Of a stretch of DNA of 64,000 nucleotides, positions 17,832 through 26,334 are shown piece after piece (the stretch's first letter is position 1; each line of letters starts with the position of its first letter). The notes beneath the pieces are model-generated. The model searched no databases. It saw only the letters and a list, made by a program, of their open reading frames with translations, and was not told the DNA's origin. The position numbers and the translations under genes were made by a program. Source of the DNA: Clostridium bowmanii. Its GTDB lineage: Bacteria; Bacillota; Clostridia; Clostridiales; Clostridiaceae. The stretch is taken from assembly GCF_018861315.1 (NCBI RefSeq), contig NZ_JAHLDL010000005.1, positions 1-64,000 on the forward strand. The letters are read 5' to 3'.

Positions 17832-17927
17832 AGTAATATATGTAGTAGGAAAGAAATTAAATCGAATGATGAATTCCTATTATATTGTAATAGTCTATTA
17901 AAGGAATAAATAAATGGAGGTTAGAAT

Positions 17928-19106
17928 ATGAGAGACGTAGTAATTGTATCAGCAGCAAGAACAGCAATAGGAAGTTTTGGTGGAGCATTATCAAAATTGT
18001 CAGCTGTACAAATAGGAACTATCGCAGCTAAAGAAGCCATTAAAAGATCAGGTGTTAAACCAGAACTAATAGAAGATGCTATTATCGGAAATGTAATACA
18101 AGCAGGACTTGGACAAAATGTCGCAAGACAAGTAGCAATATATGCAGGCATGTCTGATGAATCTACAGCTTTTACACTAAATATGGTATGTGGTTCAGGA
18201 CTAAGAGCAGTAAGTATGGCAGCACAAACTATAATGTGTGGAGACGCAGATATAGTACTTGCAGGTGGAACTGAAAGCATGAGTAATGCTCCATATGCAC
18301 TTCCAAACAATAGATGGGGTGCAAAAATGGGAGATGGAAAAATAGTTGATACTATGATTAAAGATTCTCTTTGGGATGCATTTAATGATTATCATATGGG
18401 AGTTACTGCAGAGAATATAGCAGAAAAATGGAACATAACAAGAGAAGATCAAGATCAATTTTCTTTAAAAAGTCAATTAAAAGCTGAAAAAGCTATAAAA
18501 GAAGGTAAATTTAAGGATGAGATCGTTCCAGTTGAGATCCCTCAAAGAAAAGGTGATCCAATAATATTTGATCAAGATGAATTCCCTAAATTTGGTTCAA
18601 CTATAGAAAAATTAAGAAAATTAAGACCAGCATTTAAAAAAGATGGTACTGTAACAGCAGGTAATGCATCAGGAATAAATGATGGTGCAGCTATGTTTAT
18701 AGTAATGTCAAAAGCAAAAGCTGAAGAACTAGGTGTTAAACCACTAGTTACAATAAAAGCTTATGCATCAGGTGGAGTAGATCCTAAAATAATGGGATAT
18801 GGACCAGTTTCTGCAACTACAAAAGCATTAAAAAAAGCAGGAATGACTGTAGCCAATTTAGATTTAATAGAAGCTAATGAGGCATTTGCTGCTCAGTCCT
18901 TAGCTGTAGCTAAAGATTTAGGATTTAATACAGAAATAGTAAATGTTAATGGTGGAGCTATTGCATTAGGTCATCCAGTAGGAGGTTCAGGAGCAAGAAT
19001 ACTTGTTACATTAATACATGAAATGATAAAAAGAGATTCTAAAACTGGACTTGCTACACTTTGCATAGGTGGCGGTCAAGGAACTGCTATTATTGTTGAA
19101 AGATAA
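17928..19106 (+). CDS. thlA: Acetyl-CoA C-acetyltransferase (thiolase)
   Basis: 392 aa. It condenses two acetyl-CoA to acetoacetyl-CoA, the first step of butyrate formation, and works in reverse in fatty-acid or amino-acid breakdown. Seen: nucleophile Cys in [15 protein letters not shown] near residue 88, the [10 protein letters not shown] motif near 246-255, NEAFAAQ near 316, [10 protein letters not shown] with catalytic His near 348, and CIGGGQG with the second Cys near 378. The ribosome site GGAGG lies before the ATG. It is a single gene with its own terminator, placed under an apparent sigma-54 promoter, which is not the usual constitutive arrangement for a clostridial thiolase. Confidence 0.95.
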   Translation: MRDVVIVSAARTAIGSFGGALSKLSAVQIGTIAAKEAIKRSGVKPELIEDAIIGNVIQAGLGQNVARQVAIYAGMSDESTAFTLNMVCGSGLRAVSMAAQTIMCGDADIVLAGGTESMSNAPYALPNNRWGAKMGDGKIVDTMIKDSLWDAFNDYHMGVTAENIAEKWNITREDQDQFSLKSQLKAEKAIKEGKFKDEIVPVEIPQRKGDPIIFDQDEFPKFGSTIEKLRKLRPAFKKDGTVTAGNASGINDGAAMFIVMSKAKAEELGVKPLVTIKAYASGGVDPKIMGYGPVSATTKALKKAGMTVANLDLIEANEAFAAQSLAVAKDLGFNTEIVNVNGGAIALGHPVGGSGARILVTLIHEMIKRDSKTGLATLCIGGGQGTAIIVER

Positions 19107-19113
19107 TAAAACA

Positions 19114-19150
19114 AAAAGACCAGCAAAAAATGCTGGCCTTTTTTTTATTT
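19114..19150 (+). terminator. Thiolase terminator
   Basis: Stem AAGACCAGCA / TGCTGGCCTT with an A5 loop, followed by a run of Ts. Confidence 0.9.
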
Positions 19151-19262
19151 TTGTTAAAATTATGAATAAAAAAAATTAAGATAGATTTAATAATAATGTG
19201 GCATAATACTAAAGAATAAGTGTTAGTAGTATGGTATACTTATAATTATAGGAGTGATATAG

Positions 19263-19781
19263 ATGGTTAAAATAAAAAATGCTGTTCCAAACATGTTCAC
19301 CTTAAGCAATATGTCTTGTGGAATTATGTCTATACTTATGAGCTTTGAGGGTAATTATAAAATAGCAGCACTATTTATTCTTTTAGCAGGAATATTTGAT
19401 AGATACGATGGCAGAATAGCTAGGTACTTAAAAGTGGATAACGATTTAGGTAAAGAGCTAGATTCATTATCTGATTTAATATCTTTTGGCGTAGCACCTT
19501 CTATATTGATATTTAATATTTATAGTTTTGCTTCACTAGGGTCTATTGGGTATATAATGGTTTTAGTTTTTCCGGTAGCAGGAGCTTATAGGTTAGCAAA
19601 ATATAATATTACGGATTTTGATGGAGTTTTTTCAGGAATTCCTATTACTATTACTGGCACATTTTTAGCACTGTATGCATTATTCATGTTTCATAGACCG
19701 TCAAATTTAGGACCTACTATTTTTTTGTTGATTGTATTATCTTATTTGATGTTAAGTAAATTTAAATTTAAAAAAATGTAA
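19263..19781 (+). CDS. pssA: CDP-diacylglycerol-serine O-phosphatidyltransferase
   Basis: 172 aa membrane enzyme that makes phosphatidylserine from CDP-diacylglycerol and serine, the precursor of phosphatidylethanolamine. The CDP-alcohol transferase signature DG..AR........G...D...D is seen as YDGRIARYLKVDNDLGKELD followed by SLSD, near residues 47-70. The opening VPNMFTLSNMSCG is typical of PssA rather than PgsA. About five membrane segments follow. No psd gene is adjacent. The start is the ATG after GGAGTG. Confidence 0.92.
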   Translation: MVKIKNAVPNMFTLSNMSCGIMSILMSFEGNYKIAALFILLAGIFDRYDGRIARYLKVDNDLGKELDSLSDLISFGVAPSILIFNIYSFASLGSIGYIMVLVFPVAGAYRLAKYNITDFDGVFSGIPITITGTFLALYALFMFHRPSNLGPTIFLLIVLSYLMLSKFKFKKM

Positions 19782-19827
19782 TAATATAATTTAAAAAATT
19801 TTTTTTGAAAACGCAATTATAGCACTT

Positions 19828-19856
19828 GCCTCACCTTATGGTGAGGCTTTTTTTTA
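19828..19856 (+). terminator. pssA terminator
   Basis: Perfect 8-bp GC-rich stem GCCTCACC / GGTGAGGC, loop TTAT, then eight Ts. It lies between convergent genes. Confidence 0.92.
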
Positions 19857-20633
19857 AATCTTGAATTTATAGTAATATTCAGGAGTATCTTCAGTAATAG
19901 ATTTAAATTTATAACCTAATTTTTTATAATATTTTATTATTTCAGGTAGAGCTTTTACTGTGTTCTTATTATTGAAGTTGCAATGCATGAGCACGATGGC
20001 AGCATTTTTATTCCCTTTAATAATTTGTGAGTTTTCAATAAGCTTTGAGACACTTAGGTTAGGGTTTATACCATCGTAAATATTGACATTCCAATCATAA
20101 ACTTTAAAACTATTCTTATGAAGAGCTTTCAAAGAAAAGGCATTTAGGTGTTTAGAGCTACCACCGGGAAACCTAATAATTTTAGGGGTGATACCTATTA
20201 CTTCCTGAATTTTATCCGATGTTTTTTCCATTTCACAGATCAAATCTTCTGTGCTTCTATATATTTTTTTAAAGTTATGACTATAGGTGTGAAGACCAAT
20301 ACTATGACCTTCAAGGTATATTCTCTTAAGGATTGATTCCTTTCCTTCAATTTCTTTACCTACAACAAAGAAGGTAGCTTTTACATTTTCCTTTTTTAAT
20401 ACATCCAATAGTGCAGCAGTTATAACATAAGTAGGACCATCATCAAAAGTTAGATAAGCAATCTTTGAAGCTTTAAAATCTCCGGAGTCTTTTAAGGATG
20501 TATTTAAAGCTAGAAAAGCCGGACTGTTTTTTGTTATATTGTCTATATGGGAACTGCTAGATAATAATAAGAGAATAATTAGGGTAGTAAAAAGAAAAAC
20601 AGTTTTTTTTCGCAGAGTCATATTATCAACCAC
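19854..20633 (-). CDS. Polysaccharide deacetylase (NodB homology domain)
   Basis: 259 aa with an N-terminal signal anchor (hydrophobic residues about 10-28). The NodB domain spans about residues 50-245: motif 1 TFDDGPT near 63 (catalytic base and metal Asp), motif 2 HSIGLHTYSH (metal His residues), motif 3 RFPGGSS, and a late LMH with the catalytic His. It likely acts outside the membrane on peptidoglycan or another N-acetylated glycan. PdaA/PdaB-type members act in spore cortex or cell-wall maturation, but the subgroup cannot be fixed here. It is transcribed alone and convergent with pssA. Confidence 0.9.
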   Translation of the reverse strand: MVDNMTLRKKTVFLFTTLIILLLLSSSSHIDNITKNSPAFLALNTSLKDSGDFKASKIAYLTFDDGPTYVITAALLDVLKKENVKATFFVVGKEIEGKESILKRIYLEGHSIGLHTYSHNFKKIYRSTEDLICEMEKTSDKIQEVIGITPKIIRFPGGSSKHLNAFSLKALHKNSFKVYDWNVNIYDGINPNLSVSKLIENSQIIKGNKNAAIVLMHCNFNNKNTVKALPEIIKYYKKLGYKFKSITEDTPEYYYKFKI

Positions 20634-20967
20634 CTTTATTATTTTTCACATTTAGTTTACCCAAATAAGGCTGTATTAAAGCAGTATATTTTCAATACAT
20701 AAGTCATTGACAATCAATACTGAAATTTTGTATAATTATCTTGCTTCATAGAGTTAGAATCTTCTGATTGTATGGAGAAAATAAGTAATAAAATTTAACA
20801 AATATGAATTCCACCTAATTGTAAAGAATTTTCTAAGCAAAAGGGGAGGAACAAAGTTTTAACACTAACAGGTGTTCTTTGACCTTCTATAATTGTAGGG
20901 GGTTTTATTATTTGGGCTTAAGTTTGAATGATTGTGGCAAAAAAATAAAAAGAAGTAGAGGAGTAAT
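20634..20967 (+). promoter_or_regulatory. Promoter and long leader of the TM1266-like gene
   Basis: A strong sigma-A promoter, TTGACA (20707-20712), 18-nt spacer, TATAAT (20731-20736), lies about 230 nt before the ATG, so the mRNA would have a long leader. The leader contains an AAGGGGAGGA purine stretch and a hairpin (CAAAG...AACAC...GTGTTCTTTG, 20852-20881). I do not recognise it as a known riboswitch class. Confidence 0.6.
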
Positions 20968-21213
20968 ATGGAAAAAAGAATTGGTGTAGTAGGAATTATA
21001 ATAGAAGAGTTTGATAATGCTACTTCTGTTAATGAGATACTTCATGGTTTTGGAAATTTAATTGTAGGACGAATTGGTGTACCTTATAAAGATAGAGGAA
21101 TATTTGTGATTTCTATAATTGTGGATGGAACAATGGATGAAATAAGTGCAATGACAGGGAAGCTTGGGAAAATTTCTGGGGTAAATGTTAAAACTGCGAT
21201 AACTAAACAATAG
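20968..21213 (+). CDS. TM1266-like iron-only hydrogenase system regulator
   Basis: 81 aa, an ACT/NikR-like small protein. Seen: the family opening KRIGVVGIIIEEF, then IVGRIGVPYKDRGIFVISIIVDG and a C-terminal LGKISGVNVKTA. Members of this family (often annotated as iron-only hydrogenase system regulator) lie beside HydE/F/G maturation genes. A regulatory role is inferred from context and fold, not shown biochemically as far as I know. Here it precedes hydF and is separated from it by a 282-bp palindromic element. Confidence 0.88.
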   Translation: MEKRIGVVGIIIEEFDNATSVNEILHGFGNLIVGRIGVPYKDRGIFVISIIVDGTMDEISAMTGKLGKISGVNVKTAITKQ

Positions 21214-21223
21214 TTGTAAAATT

Positions 21224-21505
21224 ATGAAATTTATCCTCCTTGATTTGCATAAGAACTGTAAACTAGAAGTTTGATTAAGAAATTCTAATCTTTTGCGAAT
21301 ATAAAATTCTCTAACGGGAACATTTGGTGTCTTGCCTCAGGTTCCCTAGCCACCTCTGGGTGGTTCGCTGGGGGACATAACAATTATTAATTGTTATGCT
21401 TCCTGGCAGGCTTACGAGAATTTTATATTCGCAAAAGAAGAATTTCTAAATCAAATTTCAATAGTTTATGCGTTTCTTATGCAAATCACTACGGATAAAC
21501 TTCAT
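21224..21505. repeat. 282-bp palindromic element between the TM1266-like gene and hydF
   Basis: Left arm 21224-21311 and right arm 21416-21505 are inverted copies about 85 percent alike over 88-90 bp, from ATGAA(A/G)TTTATCC at the tips to TTTTGCGAATATAAAATTCTC at the inner edge. The 104-nt centre is more GC-rich and can fold further: CTTGCCTCAGG with CCTGGCAGGC, a GTTCCC...GGGGGAC stem enclosing AGCCACC/GGGTGGTT, and an ATAACAAT/ATTGTTAT hairpin. There is no protein frame. It could be a non-autonomous mobile palindrome or a structured RNA gene. It does not share sequence with the other palindromes of this window. Confidence 0.8.
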
Positions 21506-21665
21506 ACTTAATGTTGGGGTATATGGCGATATAAGTGACGAATCATGAAAGTCGGGATGCAGGATGTTAGGATAGAGTACTATGATTTATATATTTCCTA
21601 TGTGTTTCTAATAAAAATAAAGCAAAATATAGTTTTAAAAAATATATGTATAGGAGTGGTTGAGT

Positions 21666-22856
21666 ATGCAAGAAACACCGAATGCTAATAGGCTTCATAT
21701 AGCTATTTTTGGAAAAAGAAATGTGGGTAAGTCTAGTTTAATAAATGCAATTACGGCACAGGATATTGCTCTAGTATCAGAACTAGCAGGGACTACTACA
21801 GACCCCGTATATAAGGCTATGGAGCTACTTCCAATAGGACCTGTTGTGATTATAGATACTGCGGGACTTGATGACAGGGGCGAAATTGGAGAGCTTAGAG
21901 TAAAGAAGACTAAAGAAGTTATGGATAAAACGGATTTGGCACTTTTAGTTATAGATGGTAATGTGTCAGATTTAAGTCTAGAACGCGAATGGTATGAAGA
22001 TTTAAAGCAAAGAAAAATACCCGTAGTTGGAGTTATCAACAAAGTTGATAAAGGTGACGTGAAATTAGATAGGATTCAAAAGGTGATAAATATACCTTTC
22101 GTTAAGGTTAGCGCTAAAGATAAAATTAATATTGATGAACTTAAAAAAGCAATTATGAAGATGGCTCCAGAAGATTTTGAAAAGAGTACAATTGTTGGCG
22201 ATTTAGTAAAACCAAAGGCGATAGTATTGGTTGTGGCACCACAAGATATTCAAGCACCAAAAGGAAGATTAATACTTCCGCAAGTTCAAATAATAAGAGA
22301 CCTTCTTGATAATGATGCAATGGCATTAGTAGTAAAGGATAGTGAACTTCAGGATGTTTTAGATTCACTAAAGCGCAAACCAGATTTAGTAATCACGGAT
22401 TCTCAGGTGTTTAAGAAGGTTAATTCTATAATACCAAAGGATATACCTCTTACTTCTTTCTCTATACTTATGGCTAGGTATAAAGGAGATTTAAATAGTT
22501 TAGTTAAAGGTGCAAGGGCTATAGATTCTCTTAAACCAGGGGATAAGGTTCTTATAGCAGAAGCTTGTACTCATCATCCTCTAGAAGGCGATATTGGTAG
22601 AGAAAAACTTCCTATATGGCTGGAGGGAAAAGTGGGTGGAAAACTAGATATAACGGTTTGTGCGGGAAGTGCTTTTCCAGAGGATTTAACCGAATATAAG
22701 CTAGTTGTACATTGTGGAGCTTGTATGTTTAATAGGCAACAGTTAATGTCAAGAATTAAAAAAGCTAATATGGAGGGACTACCTATCACCAATTTTGGTA
22801 TAGCTATAGCTCATATAAATGGAATATTAGATAGAGTGCTTAGCGCTTTTGAATAA
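21666..22856 (+). CDS. hydF: [FeFe]-hydrogenase H-cluster maturation GTPase HydF
   Basis: About 396 aa. HydF is the scaffold on which the di-iron subcluster is built with HydE and HydG before delivery to hydrogenase. Seen: N-terminal GTPase domain with P-loop GKRNVGKSS near residues 16-24, DTAGLDD near 65, NKVD near 120, then a dimerisation domain, and a C-terminal cluster-binding CTHH ... HCGACM (Cys-His-Cys-Cys ligands). The frame opens at a TTG (21660), but AGGAG at 21652-21656 sets the ATG at 21666. hydE and hydG are not in the window. It is followed by a strong terminator. Confidence 0.96.
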   Translation: MQETPNANRLHIAIFGKRNVGKSSLINAITAQDIALVSELAGTTTDPVYKAMELLPIGPVVIIDTAGLDDRGEIGELRVKKTKEVMDKTDLALLVIDGNVSDLSLEREWYEDLKQRKIPVVGVINKVDKGDVKLDRIQKVINIPFVKVSAKDKINIDELKKAIMKMAPEDFEKSTIVGDLVKPKAIVLVVAPQDIQAPKGRLILPQVQIIRDLLDNDAMALVVKDSELQDVLDSLKRKPDLVITDSQVFKKVNSIIPKDIPLTSFSILMARYKGDLNSLVKGARAIDSLKPGDKVLIAEACTHHPLEGDIGREKLPIWLEGKVGGKLDITVCAGSAFPEDLTEYKLVVHCGACMFNRQQLMSRIKKANMEGLPITNFGIAIAHINGILDRVLSAFE

Positions 22857-22930
22857 TCCACAGGTACTTTTGTGACTTGGGTCATGAATCAGTGGACATA
22901 TATTATGTTAAATTTCTATAAAATAAAAAA

Positions 22931-22979
22931 ATATCCACAACTAAGACTAATTATAGTTTTTAGTTGTGGATATTTTTTT
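22931..22979 (+). terminator. hydF terminator
   Basis: 13-bp stem ATATCCACAACTA / TAGTTGTGGATAT, 16-nt loop, then a T-run. Confidence 0.88.
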
Positions 22980-23153
22980 AATTGTGGTTGTTAAAAAGAA
23001 TTAAGGGGGTTAATAAATAATTAAAGGATTGTTAATAAAAAATCAAGGTTTCTATATTAATTTTCCAATAATTGTTGTAAAATTCAATCATAGGGATGTA
23101 ATTTTAAAATCAATATAAATTAATATAGAGTAAATTTATTTGAAGGGATGATA

Positions 23154-23411
23154 ATGATGATAACTATTAGTATTTGCGTGGGGAGTGCTTGTCATTTAAA
23201 AGGGTCTCATAAAGTAATACAAGAGTTACAAAGGTTAATCGCAGAAAATAAGGTGGAAAATAGGGTGGAGCTTAAAGGAGCATTTTGTATTGGAAGATGC
23301 ACTGAGGGAGTTTCTGCAACTGTGAATGATAATGAATTTTTCTCGCTTAATGAGAATAATGTAGAATTGTTTTTTCACGATACTATCATGCGGGGTTTAT
23401 CAAATGAGTAA
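23154..23411 (+). CDS. Thioredoxin-like [2Fe-2S] ferredoxin
   Basis: About 85 aa. It has the four-Cys pattern of NuoE/HydC-type [2Fe-2S] domains: CVGSAC near the N-terminus and FCIGRC in the second half. Several start ATGs exist at 23148, 23154 and 23157; the GAAGGG at 23142-23147 abuts the first, so 23154 or 23157 is likelier. It overlaps the next gene by 8 nt, so the two are made together. It probably ferries electrons to or from the HydS-type protein. Such small ferredoxins begin sensory-hydrogenase operons in thermophilic clostridia and Thermotoga. Confidence 0.88.
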   Translation: MMITISICVGSACHLKGSHKVIQELQRLIAENKVENRVELKGAFCIGRCTEGVSATVNDNEFFSLNENNVELFFHDTIMRGLSNE

Positions 23412-25122
23412 TATGAATTTTTCTAAAGCCTATTGTAAAAGTTGTTATAAATGCCTTCGTTCATGTCCTGTGAAGGCAATAAAATTTGAAAATGAACAAG
23501 CTACTATAGATGAAGAAAGATGTATAGAATGTGGTCATTGCCTTACTATATGTCCACAAAATGCCAGAGAAATTAAAAGCGATTTGGATTGTGTAAAAAC
23601 AGCTATATATACTGGTAAGAAAATTATAGCAAGTTTAGCACCGTCCTTTGCTGGCTACTTTGATGTGGAGCAAGGCATGGTGGTGTCAGCTTTAAAGAAG
23701 TTAGGATTTAGTATAATAGAAGAAACCGCAGTAGGAGCAGAGATAGTGGCGCAGCTATATAATGATTATATTTTGGATAATAAGAGAGAGGTTTATATAA
23801 CAACAGCATGTCCATCAGCTAACTACCTAGTAGAAAAATACTATGAAGAGGTTATTCCATATTTGATTCCAAGGGTGTCTCCAATGATAGCCCATGGAAA
23901 ATTATTAAAGGATAAATTTGGTGAAGATAGTTTTGTTGTATTTATAGGACCATGCCTAGCAAAAAAATCTGAGTTTGAGTATTTTCGAAAAGATAATGTA
24001 ATTGATGCGGTATTAACTTTTGATGAATTAAATTCCTGGATAATGGAAACTGGTATAGAAATATATAACATAGAGGAAGAAAATTTTAATATTAATCCAT
24101 ATAGTAAAGGCCAAGGCTTTCCTATGGGTGGTGGTATTATAGAAGCAATGGGTGAAAAACTAAAACAGTCTTCGCTTAGTGTCATTACTGTAAGTGGTAT
24201 GGAAGAGTGCATAGAAGTATTTAATAGTATTAAGAATGGCGACTTAAAAGGAGTATTAATTGAGGCTAGTGCATGTAAGGGAAGCTGTATTGGTGGACCA
24301 GTAATGGTTAAAAATGGTGAGAATTATTATACGAAATTAAAAAAAGTTAAAAACTATATAAAGAGTCGTAAAAACTATAATGATCCAATAAATACTGAGA
24401 TTCCTACGAATATAGATTTTAACAGAGAATTTACTGGGAAATCCATTAATAGGATTATAGCCACGGAAGAAGAGATTACAGCTATTTTGAAAAAAATGGA
24501 TAAATTTGAGCCCAAGGATGAATTAAATTGTGGCGTGTGTGGGTACAACTCTTGCAGATTAAAGGCTCAAGCTATATTTGAAGGTATGGCGGAAACTACT
24601 ATGTGTCTGCACTATATGAGAACCAGGGCAGAAAGTCTTTCTAATGAAATTGTTGAAAATACGGCGTCCCATCTAATTCTATTAGATGGAGAAATGAATG
24701 TACGCGAGATAAATCCAGCTGCCAAGGCTATATTTAAAATACAATCTCAAAATATTATAGGTAAACCTATATCAATACTTATTGATGATACGGATTTTAA
24801 AAAAGTAAGAGAAACTGGAGAAAATATAATAGGTAAAAAAGTGGCTTATCCACAGTATGGTGTAGTGTTTTTAGAAAATATAGTGTATCTTCCAAAGCAA
24901 GATATGGTACTAGCAAGTATGATTAATATTATAGCTGAGGAGAAAAACAAAAAAGAACTAATGAAGGTAAAAACAAATACACTAAATGCTGCCCAAGAGG
25001 TTATAGAAAAGCAAATGAGGGTTGCTCAAGAGATTGCAAGTCTGCTTGGTGAAACTACTGCAGAAACTAAAATTATCTTAACCAAGCTAAAAAAAATAGT
25101 AGCAGGTGAAGATGGTGAATAA
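23404..25122 (+). CDS. hydS: HydS-type putative sensory [FeFe]-hydrogenase with PAS domain
   Basis: 572 aa. Order: two 4Fe-4S motifs (CKSCYKCLRSCP, CIECGHCLTICP; residues 11-50), a hydrogenase H-domain (about 60-330), a further CGVCGYNSC Fe-S motif (about 377-386) and a PAS domain (about 415-510) with a coiled tail. H-cluster motifs are altered: L1 reads TTACPSAN instead of TSCCPGW, so the proton-transfer Cys is Ala while the cluster-ligand Cys stays; L2 is GPCLAKKSE; L3 is ACKGSCIGG. These changes are the hallmark of group C sensory hydrogenases rather than high-turnover enzymes. It likely senses H2 or redox state and signals through the overlapping PP2C gene. Confidence 0.92.
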   Translation: MSNMNFSKAYCKSCYKCLRSCPVKAIKFENEQATIDEERCIECGHCLTICPQNAREIKSDLDCVKTAIYTGKKIIASLAPSFAGYFDVEQGMVVSALKKLGFSIIEETAVGAEIVAQLYNDYILDNKREVYITTACPSANYLVEKYYEEVIPYLIPRVSPMIAHGKLLKDKFGEDSFVVFIGPCLAKKSEFEYFRKDNVIDAVLTFDELNSWIMETGIEIYNIEEENFNINPYSKGQGFPMGGGIIEAMGEKLKQSSLSVITVSGMEECIEVFNSIKNGDLKGVLIEASACKGSCIGGPVMVKNGENYYTKLKKVKNYIKSRKNYNDPINTEIPTNIDFNREFTGKSINRIIATEEEITAILKKMDKFEPKDELNCGVCGYNSCRLKAQAIFEGMAETTMCLHYMRTRAESLSNEIVENTASHLILLDGEMNVREINPAAKAIFKIQSQNIIGKPISILIDDTDFKKVRETGENIIGKKVAYPQYGVVFLENIVYLPKQDMVLASMINIIAEEKNKKELMKVKTNTLNAAQEVIEKQMRVAQEIASLLGETTAETKIILTKLKKIVAGEDGE

Positions 25123-26296
25123 AATGGATTTGTTTATTGATGTAGCTTATGATAGTTTGATAAAAAAAGATGAGGAACTATGCGGGGATAGGGTAGAAAT
25201 AATAAGACTTGAGGACAGTACTATAATTGTCATGGCAGATGGCCTAGGTAGTGGGGTTAAAGCTAATATATTAGCCTCCTTAACATCAAAAATTGCCAGC
25301 ACTATGCTTAAGGAAGGAGCGGACATCTATGAAACTGTAGATACTATAGTAAACACATTACCGGTGTGTAAGGTCCGCCAAATTGCCTATTGTACCTTTA
25401 CTCTGATGAAAATTTATAATGATGGAAGAGCTTATATAGCAGAATATGATAATCCACCTTTCTTTTTGATAAGGAATAATGAGGGCATTGATATGAAGAA
25501 AAAGGAAAGTATTATAAATGAAAAAAAAGTAGTTGAAAGCCAATTTACCTTGCAAGAGGGTGATGTTCTTACAGTTGTAAGTGATGGATGTATTCATGCA
25601 GGAATTGGCAACATATTAAATTTAGGTTGGAGTTGGGATAACGTCCAAAATTACTTGATTCGCAATTCACAATGTAGGCGAAGTGCAAAGAACATTGAAA
25701 AGGATTTAATTCAGGTGTGTTGGGATTTATATGGAGGACACCCTGGAGATGATACTACTGTTGTATGTGTAAAAGCTAGAAAGCCTGAAATTGTTGATTT
25801 ATTCACCGGACCGCCTACGGATGAGCGAAACGATAGTTATGCTATTAAAGAATTTATGAGTGGAAATGGTAAAAAAATAATTTGTGGGGGGACCACCACT
25901 AATATTGTAAAACGGGAACTTGGCCGAGAGCTCAAAGTAAACTTAGATTTTTATGATAAGGATGTACCTCCTACGGCAACTATGGAAGGAATAGATTTAA
26001 TAACTGAAGGAGTCTTAACTTTAAGCAAGGCCCTAGAGAAGTTAGGTAAGTATGAAGCTAGTTTTTCAAAAGAAGAACCATACTGTGATTTAAATGGTAA
26101 AGACGGAGCTAGCAGACTGGTTAAAATTTTGATAGAGGATTGTACACATTTTAATTTATGGGTGGGAAAGGCTATAAATCCAGCGCATCAAAACCCCAAT
26201 TTTCCAATAGATTTAAGTATTAAGCTTAAGCTTGTGGATCAGCTAGGAGATTATATGAAAAAATTAGGAAAACATGTTAACATTAATTATCTATAA
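25112..26296 (+). CDS. PP2C/SpoIIE-type protein phosphatase of the HydS operon
   Basis: About 395 aa. The N-terminal SpoIIE-like phosphatase domain (to about residue 220) shows metal-binding Asp in VMADGLGSG, VVSDGC, and HPGDDTTVVC. The C-terminal 170 residues form a separate region seen in the same family, with GGTTTNIVKRELGR and a late cluster of Asp and Cys. It overlaps hydS; start candidates are GTG 25106, ATG 25112 and ATG 25124. In sensory-hydrogenase operons this phosphatase is the proposed output, turning the H2 signal into dephosphorylation of an unknown target. That role is inference. Confidence 0.88.
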   Translation: MVNKMDLFIDVAYDSLIKKDEELCGDRVEIIRLEDSTIIVMADGLGSGVKANILASLTSKIASTMLKEGADIYETVDTIVNTLPVCKVRQIAYCTFTLMKIYNDGRAYIAEYDNPPFFLIRNNEGIDMKKKESIINEKKVVESQFTLQEGDVLTVVSDGCIHAGIGNILNLGWSWDNVQNYLIRNSQCRRSAKNIEKDLIQVCWDLYGGHPGDDTTVVCVKARKPEIVDLFTGPPTDERNDSYAIKEFMSGNGKKIICGGTTTNIVKRELGRELKVNLDFYDKDVPPTATMEGIDLITEGVLTLSKALEKLGKYEASFSKEEPYCDLNGKDGASRLVKILIEDCTHFNLWVGKAINPAHQNPNFPIDLSIKLKLVDQLGDYMKKLGKHVNINYL

Positions 26297-26328
26297 AAAA
26301 AACAGCAGTTAGATCTGCTGTTTTTTAC
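26295..26328. terminator. Bidirectional terminator between hydS and hydABC operons
   Basis: Stem AACAGCAG / CTGCTGTT with a 6-nt loop is flanked by an A-run on the left and a T-run on the right, so it can end both converging transcripts. Confidence 0.9.
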
Positions 26329-26334
26329 TTATTG

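Noticed and set aside
17727-17909. 60-codon open frame upstream of thiolase
   Set aside because: The sigma-54 promoter lies inside it, there is no ribosome site, and the composition is not protein-like. Treated as intergenic.
21224-21505. Possible 6S RNA, SRP RNA or tmRNA
   Set aside because: The long rod recalls 6S RNA, but it is about 90 nt too long and the arms match too well. No SRP apical GGAAGC-type motif or tmRNA tRNA-like ends are seen.
22153-22368. Many 60-180 codon frames opposite real genes
   Set aside because: These are antisense or out-of-frame shadows of longer genes with clear domains and ribosome sites; none has independent support.
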